This document shows positions 59,303-64,000 of a stretch of 64,000 bases of DNA, in pieces. Each line of letters opens with the position of its first letter. Position 1 is the stretch's first letter. The notes below the pieces were generated by a model. It saw nothing but the letters and a program-made list of their open reading frames with translations. It searched no databases and was not told the DNA's origin. The position numbers and the translations under genes were made by a program. The stretch is from Fuscibacter oryzae (GTDB lineage Bacteria > Pseudomonadota > Alphaproteobacteria > Rhodobacterales > Rhodobacteraceae), in contig NZ_JAESVP010000009.1 in NCBI RefSeq assembly GCF_016765795.1, positions 1 through 64,000 of the forward strand, given 5' to 3'.

Positions 59303-59731
59303 TCACCCCCCTCCTGGGGGTGCGCCAAGAAACAATGTCCAGCGCTGGGTTTTCTGGGTATCGACCTCGATGAACCCCGCCTCGATATGTCCCAGCTTCC
59401 AGCAATCGGCGATGCCGGGAATCACAAACTTGCGCGGCGCGATGCACATCCGTGTTGTCCCGTTCAGGATGGGCTGGCCGAACACATCCTGCGCATAAAG
59501 ATAGACATAGCGGCTGGTCAGCTCGTCATGGATGACGTTGGCGCATTGGTTGGGGCCAATGGTCCACCAACCCTCGGTCTGCATCTGGCCCTGCACATCC
59601 TGCCCGACAGCCACGTTCACCACATCATAGGACTGGTTGCACACGGCAAACTGGGCCGCTGCCGCATCAGGCAGGCACAGCCATGCCAGCAGCGGAAAGA
59701 GGGCAAGTTGGATCAGACGACACAGCGACAT
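59303..59731 (-). CDS. Secreted DUF1036-like protein
   Basis: This 142-residue protein has a signal peptide (LIQLALFPLLAWLCLPDAAAA) and a compact cysteine-bearing domain (FAVCNQSYDVVNVAVG, GWWTIGPNQCANVI, YLYAQDVFG). The pattern fits DUF1036, a small secreted domain with no known function. It lies upstream in the same direction as the caspase-like gene (57-bp gap) and could be transcribed with it. No enzyme motif is visible. Confidence 0.7.
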   Translation of the reverse strand: MSLCRLIQLALFPLLAWLCLPDAAAAQFAVCNQSYDVVNVAVGQDVQGQMQTEGWWTIGPNQCANVIHDELTSRYVYLYAQDVFGQPILNGTTRMCIAPRKFVIPGIADCWKLGHIEAGFIEVDTQKTQRWTLFLGAPPGGG

Positions 59732-59878
59732 GCCCAGATCATAGAGTCCGCAAGGCCACAGGCAATGAAAAGCATGGGCGGCAATCTGCTGGCAGGTCGG
59801 TTCAGCCTGTCTTTCGCCACATTTCCCTGTAAGATTTACCTGATCGGCAAAACAAGTGCCGCACGGGAAGGTGTTGAA

Positions 59879-60160
59879 ATGACATCACGCGCAAGAACGG
59901 TAATCGGCCTTCTTATGGCAGGTATGGCATCGCTGCCCCTTGTCGCCACCGCCGAAACCCGTGGCAGGCCGCAGGCCGAAGAGGTGGCGCTGGTTGTTAC
60001 CTGTGGCGATCTGCGCAGCGAGGTTGCGGCGGCACATCCCGAATGCCATCCCCGCCCCGCCGCACGCATGCAGCGGATGCAGGCGGTTTCCGACCGCGAC
60101 GCCAACCCCCAGCCCCGCCGCATCAAGGCGCTGCCTTGGTTGATCGGCGTGTATAACTGA
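59879..60160 (+). CDS. Small secreted protein of unknown function
   Basis: This 93-residue protein starts at an ATG preceded by GGGAAGGTGTTGAA and has a signal peptide (VIGLLMAGMASLPLVATAE). The mature part is short with two cysteines (VVTCGDLRSEV, HPECHPRP) that may form a disulfide. Not recognized as any family. It diverges from the DUF1036 gene and precedes another secreted protein gene by 82 bp. Confidence 0.6.
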   Translation: MTSRARTVIGLLMAGMASLPLVATAETRGRPQAEEVALVVTCGDLRSEVAAAHPECHPRPAARMQRMQAVSDRDANPQPRRIKALPWLIGVYN

Positions 60161-60242
60161 TCCACCCGCAAGCGGCTGTTGACAGGTCGCCCGGCGCTGC
60201 GCAACCTGCGCAAAAGCGCCGCTTTGCCAAAGGATCAGCCCC

Positions 60243-60668
60243 GTGCCCGTCGGTCGTTTGTTTTCCGCCCTTTGCCTGACAGCCGCGCTGGCCGCTGGGT
60301 CTGCCCTTGCCCAATCCGGCAATTTCGAGATCGAGCTGAACAGCGCTGCCGATGTCGAGGGGGCCTGTCGTCTGACCTTCGTTGCCACCAACAACACCAA
60401 CACCGCGCTGACCGAAGCCGCCTATGAGGTTGCGGCGTTTGATGCCGCAGGCGTCGTGTCGCAGCTTTTGGTGCTGGAGTTCGGCGCGCTGCCCACCGCC
60501 AAGACCCGCGTGGTGCAGTTCGATCTGCCCGGCACAAAATGCGCAGCAATCTCGCGCCTGTTGGTCAATGGGCAGAATACCTGTCAGGCGGCGGACGGGC
60601 CGAAGGACATTTGCCTGAAATCTCTTTCGGCCTCGTCTCGTATCTCCACCATGCCCTTCGGGCTTTAG
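60243..60668 (+). CDS. Secreted protein of unknown function, GTG start
   Basis: This 141-residue protein begins with GTG at 60243 (no ATG upstream in the frame without crossing the previous gene) and has a signal peptide (RLFSALCLTAALAAGSALA). The mature part looks like a beta-rich domain (FEIELNSAADVEGACRLTFVATNN, RVVQFDLPGTKCAAI) with four cysteines. It is not assignable to a function. It may be transcribed with the preceding small secreted protein and converges with the GH13 gene. Confidence 0.65.
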   Translation: MPVGRLFSALCLTAALAAGSALAQSGNFEIELNSAADVEGACRLTFVATNNTNTALTEAAYEVAAFDAAGVVSQLLVLEFGALPTAKTRVVQFDLPGTKCAAISRLLVNGQNTCQAADGPKDICLKSLSASSRISTMPFGL

Positions 60669-60691
60669 GCGGTGCCGCCGATAGGCGCGCC

Positions 60692-62305
60692 TTACCCCAG
60701 CGCAAACCCGTTCAACACCCGGAAGAACCCATAGCCGTTCGGCCCCAGCGTCACGCTGGCACGGTCAAACGCCGCTTCCTGACGCGGGCCGACCTGCTCC
60801 TCTATCCCCATCTGCTTCAGCGTTACCGGCTTTGGCGACAGGTTGAACAGGCACAGCACCGCGCCCACCCCCTCATCCCGCACAAAGCCCAGAACCGGAT
60901 CGGGCAGGGTCAGAAACCTTGTGCCCGCAGCCCCGTGCAGCGCGGGCGTGGCCCGCCGAAAGCCCAGCATCGCACGATAGGTCTCCAGCACCGACCCATC
61001 CACCCGGGCTTGGCCCGCCACATGCCGCGCCAGTTGCGGGGCCTTGACCGGTAACCACGGCGTGCCGGTGGTAAAGCCTCCTGTGGTCGAGCCATCCCAT
61101 ACCATCGGCGTCCTTGTGCCGTCGCGGCCCACGGGTTCCGGCCAAAAGGCGATGCCCTGCGGGTCGGTCAGCTCCTCGAACGCCAGCTCGGTATCGGTCT
61201 GGCCCAACTCCTCGCCCTGCCACAAACAGATCGAGCCTTGGAAGGACAGCAGCAAACACCCCGCCTGGCGCGCCAGAGCCTCGGGGCTGATCCCGAACTT
61301 GGCCCAGCGGCTGACCTGCCGCATCACATCATGGTTCGACAGCGCCCACATCGGCCAACCATCGGGGGCGCCCTCAAAAAACGCCTCGATCCGCTTGCGG
61401 AAGAAATCGGGCGAGTAATCGGTCCCGAACATCTCGAAACTATAGCATTGGTGCAGGCGCCCCGGCGCGGTGTATTGGCCCATCATCTGAATGGCATGAT
61501 GGCTTTCGCCGACCTCACCGACCGAGGTGGTGCCGGGGTATTCATCCAGCACCCGCCGCACCCGTTCCAGCCAGCCGATATTTTCGGGCTGGTTCTTGGA
61601 AAACAGGTGATACTGCATCTCATAGGGGTTGGCGTCGGGCTTGTCCTTGTTCCGCCAATCGGCCGCATCGCTGCGCAGGCGCAGATCGTGGAAGAAATAG
61701 TTCACCGTATCAAACCGGAACCCGTCCACCCCGCGGTCCAGCCAGAAGCGCAGGGTTTCCTCGTGCCAGTCCAGCACAGCCGGATTGTGAAAGTTCAGGT
61801 CGGGCTGGCTGGCCAGAAAGTTGTGGAAGTAATACTGGTGCCGCCGGGCATCCCATGTCCAGGCGGACCCGCCAAAGACCGACAGCCAGTTGTTCGGTGG
61901 CGTGCCATCGGGGTTGGGGTCGGCCCAGACATACCAATCAGCCTTGGGGTTCACCCTGTCCTTGCGGCTTTCGGCAAAGGCGGGGTGCTGGTCTGACGAA
62001 TGGTTCAACACCTGATCGATGATCACCTTCAGGCCAAGGTCATGCGCCGTGGCAATCAGGTCGTCAAAATCGGCCAGCGTGCCGAACACCGGGTCGACAT
62101 TGCGGTAATCCGAAACGTCATAGCCCATGTCCCGCATGGGCGAGGTGAAAAACGGTGACAGCCAGACCGCATCACAGCCCAATTGGGCGATATGCGGCAA
62201 CCGGCGAGTGATGCCCTTCAGGTCGCCCACCCCGTCGCCATTGTCATCCTGAAACGACCGGGGATAGACCTGATAGACCACCGCACCACGCCACCAATCA
62301 CCCAT
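60692..62305 (-). CDS. Alpha-glucosidase (GH13)
   Basis: This 537-residue protein is a GH13 oligo-1,6-glucosidase/alpha-glucosidase type enzyme: YQVYPRSFQDDNGDGVGDL, DQVLNHSS, the nucleophile D199 in VDGFRFDTVN, acid/base E264 in SVGEVGE and the third Asp in ALSNHDV (about 329). No signal peptide is visible, so it acts on imported sugars. It hydrolyses small alpha-glucosides. No sugar ABC transporter is adjacent; the nearest neighbours are an MFS pair, so the source of its substrate is unknown. Confidence 0.92.
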   Translation of the reverse strand: MGDWWRGAVVYQVYPRSFQDDNGDGVGDLKGITRRLPHIAQLGCDAVWLSPFFTSPMRDMGYDVSDYRNVDPVFGTLADFDDLIATAHDLGLKVIIDQVLNHSSDQHPAFAESRKDRVNPKADWYVWADPNPDGTPPNNWLSVFGGSAWTWDARRHQYYFHNFLASQPDLNFHNPAVLDWHEETLRFWLDRGVDGFRFDTVNYFFHDLRLRSDAADWRNKDKPDANPYEMQYHLFSKNQPENIGWLERVRRVLDEYPGTTSVGEVGESHHAIQMMGQYTAPGRLHQCYSFEMFGTDYSPDFFRKRIEAFFEGAPDGWPMWALSNHDVMRQVSRWAKFGISPEALARQAGCLLLSFQGSICLWQGEELGQTDTELAFEELTDPQGIAFWPEPVGRDGTRTPMVWDGSTTGGFTTGTPWLPVKAPQLARHVAGQARVDGSVLETYRAMLGFRRATPALHGAAGTRFLTLPDPVLGFVRDEGVGAVLCLFNLSPKPVTLKQMGIEEQVGPRQEAAFDRASVTLGPNGYGFFRVLNGFALG

Positions 62306-62454
62306 GCCTGCACCTTTTCCATTTTCTTTCAGGCAGTCTAGCGGGGTTTTCTGCGTTGCAGAACCCGCAATTTTTCAGATTGTTCCCATCACAATATTGC
62401 GATTGACCGCCCCGCAGGACGGGCGCAATTTGCGCCACTTGCAGGAGAGATGCC

Positions 62455-63699
62455 ATGACCGCCGCAGCCCGCGCCCCGCTTGTTACCCCCGTTCTGATCG
62501 CCGGATGCCTGATCCTGATGCTGGGCTTTTCGATCCGGGCCAGCTTCGGGATGTTCCAGCTGCCCATCGCGACCGAGTTTCACTGGGCGCGCGCCGATTT
62601 CAGTCTGGCCATCGCCATCCAGAACCTGGCCTGGGGTATCGGGCAGCCGATCTTTGGCGCGCTGGCCGAAAAGTTCGGGGATCGCAAGGCGGTGATCCTG
62701 GGGGCGATCATGTATGCGGCGGGGCTGGTCGCGTCATCCTTCGCAGTAACGCCGGGGCAGCATTGGCTGCTGGAAATCATCGTTGGCTTTGGCATCGCGG
62801 GCACCGGCTTTGGCGTGGTGCTGGCTGTTGTCGGCCGCGCCTCTTCGCCCGAAAACCGCAGCCTTGCCTTGGGCATCGCCACCGCCGCCGGATCTGCCGG
62901 GCAGGTATTCGGCGCGCCGCTGGCCGAGATTTTGCTGGGCTATTTCCCGTGGCAGACCGTGTTCCTGATCTTTGCCGGGCTGATCCTGTGCGCCCTGTTC
63001 GCCGTGCCTTTCCTGCGCAGCCCCCATGTCGCCACGCGGGCGGAACTGGAGGAATCGATCGGCACCGTCGTGAAGCGGGCGTTCAAGGATCCATCCTTCA
63101 GCATGATCTTCCTTGGCTTTTTCTCTTGCGGATATCAGCTGGCCTTCATCACCGCCCACTTTCCCGCCTTTGTGACCGAGCGTTGCGGCCCCATCGCGGC
63201 GGGCGGCATTCTGGCCGATCTGGGCATCACCAGCACCTCGGCGCTGGGGGCTATCGCCATTTCGGTCATCGGCATCTTCAACATCGCCGGGTCAATCTTT
63301 GCCGGGGCCTTGGGCAAGCGCTATACCAAGAAATACCTGTTGTCGGGCATCTATGTCGCCCGCACCGTGGCGGCGGCCATCTTCATCAGCCTGCCGATGA
63401 CGCCCGCCACCGTTCTGGTGTTTTCGGCCGTCATGGGCGCACTGTGGCTGGCGACCGTGCCGCTGACCTCGGGCCTTGTCGCGCATATCTACGGGCTGCG
63501 CTACATGGGCACGCTTTATGGCATCGTGTTTTTGTCGCACCAGATCGGCGGGTTTCTGGGGGTCTGGCTGGGCGGCAAGATGTATGACCTGACCGGCGAC
63601 TATACCCTTGTCTGGTGGATCGGCGTGGGGGTTGGTGCCTTTTCGGCCATCGTCCACCTGCCTGTGCGGGAAAAGCCGCTGATGGCGCAACCGGCCTGA
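62455..63699 (+). CDS. MFS transporter
   Basis: This 414-residue protein has 12 hydrophobic segments and the MFS signature ALAEKFGDRKAVI between helices 2 and 3, with a second GKRYTKKYLL loop in the C-terminal half. The layout resembles small carboxylate transporters (oxalate/formate antiporter-like), but the substrate cannot be set by eye. The ATG follows GGAGAGATGCC, a good ribosome-binding site. The next gene begins 3 bp later and is another MFS, so the two are likely linked. Confidence 0.88.
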   Translation: MTAAARAPLVTPVLIAGCLILMLGFSIRASFGMFQLPIATEFHWARADFSLAIAIQNLAWGIGQPIFGALAEKFGDRKAVILGAIMYAAGLVASSFAVTPGQHWLLEIIVGFGIAGTGFGVVLAVVGRASSPENRSLALGIATAAGSAGQVFGAPLAEILLGYFPWQTVFLIFAGLILCALFAVPFLRSPHVATRAELEESIGTVVKRAFKDPSFSMIFLGFFSCGYQLAFITAHFPAFVTERCGPIAAGGILADLGITSTSALGAIAISVIGIFNIAGSIFAGALGKRYTKKYLLSGIYVARTVAAAIFISLPMTPATVLVFSAVMGALWLATVPLTSGLVAHIYGLRYMGTLYGIVFLSHQIGGFLGVWLGGKMYDLTGDYTLVWWIGVGVGAFSAIVHLPVREKPLMAQPA

Positions 63700-63702
63700 C
63701 CC

Positions 63703-64000
63703 ATGAGAACCGGCATCGCCGCCCTTGTTCTGGGCTATGTCCTGTCACAGTTCTACCGCGCCTTTCTGGCGGTGCTGACGCCAGTTCTGGCGCAGGATCT
63801 GGGCGCTACGCCCGAGATGCTGGCCGAAGCCTCGGGCTGGTGGTTTCTGGCCTTTGCCGCGATGCAGCTGCCGGTGGGGGCGGCGCTTGACCGGATCGGG
63901 CCGCGGCTGACCGCGGGCCTGCTACTGGCGGTGGGCGCGCTGGGGGCGGCGATCTTTGCCATGGCCACGGGGGTGGGCATGATAAAGCTGGCCATGGTGC
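63703..64000 (+). CDS. MFS transporter, N-terminal part (cut by window edge)
   Basis: The 99 visible codons start MRTGIAALVLGYVLSQFYRAF and show two or three hydrophobic segments, with LPVGAALDRIGPRLTAG matching the MFS helix 2-3 loop. The gene runs off the right edge. It begins 3 bp after the previous MFS gene, so they form an operon. Confidence 0.75.
   Translation, partial: MRTGIAALVLGYVLSQFYRAFLAVLTPVLAQDLGATPEMLAEASGWWFLAFAAMQLPVGAALDRIGPRLTAGLLLAVGALGAAIFAMATGVGMIKLAMV

Overview
The window is GC-rich, densely coded DNA, most consistent with an alphaproteobacterium of the Rhodobacteraceae/Paracoccaceae type. That placement is an inference from protein styles (HU, SmpB, GlnK-AmtB, PBP1A, EamA permeases, FCD-type GntR) and from the lytic transglycosylase/dapA/smpB neighbourhood. 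I see no rRNA, tRNA, CRISPR array or replication origin.

Layout. 1-123 is the end of an IS3-type element running off the left edge. 224-6429 holds an OsmC/GntR divergent pair, HU, AMP nucleosidase, an SDR protein, and an XRE-cupin regulator with its VOC-cupin-cupin partner. 6571-23631 is mostly housekeeping: PBP1A, glnK-amtB, a secreted trypsin-like protease, an aminotransferase next to a mercaptopyruvate sulfurtransferase, smpB, dapA, a lytic transglycosylase, three EamA permeases, a split MnmC-like pair (mnmD and a divergent FAD protein) and zapE. 23845-29166 is one very large autotransporter adhesin.

The centre of interest is 29315-55150, an unbroken plus-strand type VI secretion (T6SS) locus in the order tssK, tssL, tssM, tagF, pppA, ppkA, vgrG, an unknown gene, tagH/fha, tssA, tssB, tssC, hcp, tssE, tssF, tssG, tssH(clpV). 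It carries every core gene except the TssJ lipoprotein, and no PAAR tip gene or obvious toxin-immunity pair is in view. It encodes a full threonine-phosphorylation switch: PpkA kinase, PppA phosphatase and an FHA protein. The TssL cytosolic tail carries three copies of a T-V/I-I-G-G motif, and the kinase linker carries two related motifs (TVIEP and TIIAP). These are good candidate phospho-threonine docking sites for the FHA protein.

Convergent to the T6SS lies an envelope-related group (55199-60668): a membrane-anchored protein with both an M23 endopeptidase and a lytic-transglycosylase domain, a secreted caspase-like protein with a possible peptidoglycan-binding segment, a DUF1036-like secreted protein and two small secreted proteins of unknown role. 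They may remodel the cell wall for the T6SS or be part of its effector repertoire, but nothing in the sequence proves this. The right end holds a GH13 alpha-glucosidase and two MFS transporters, the last cut by the window edge.
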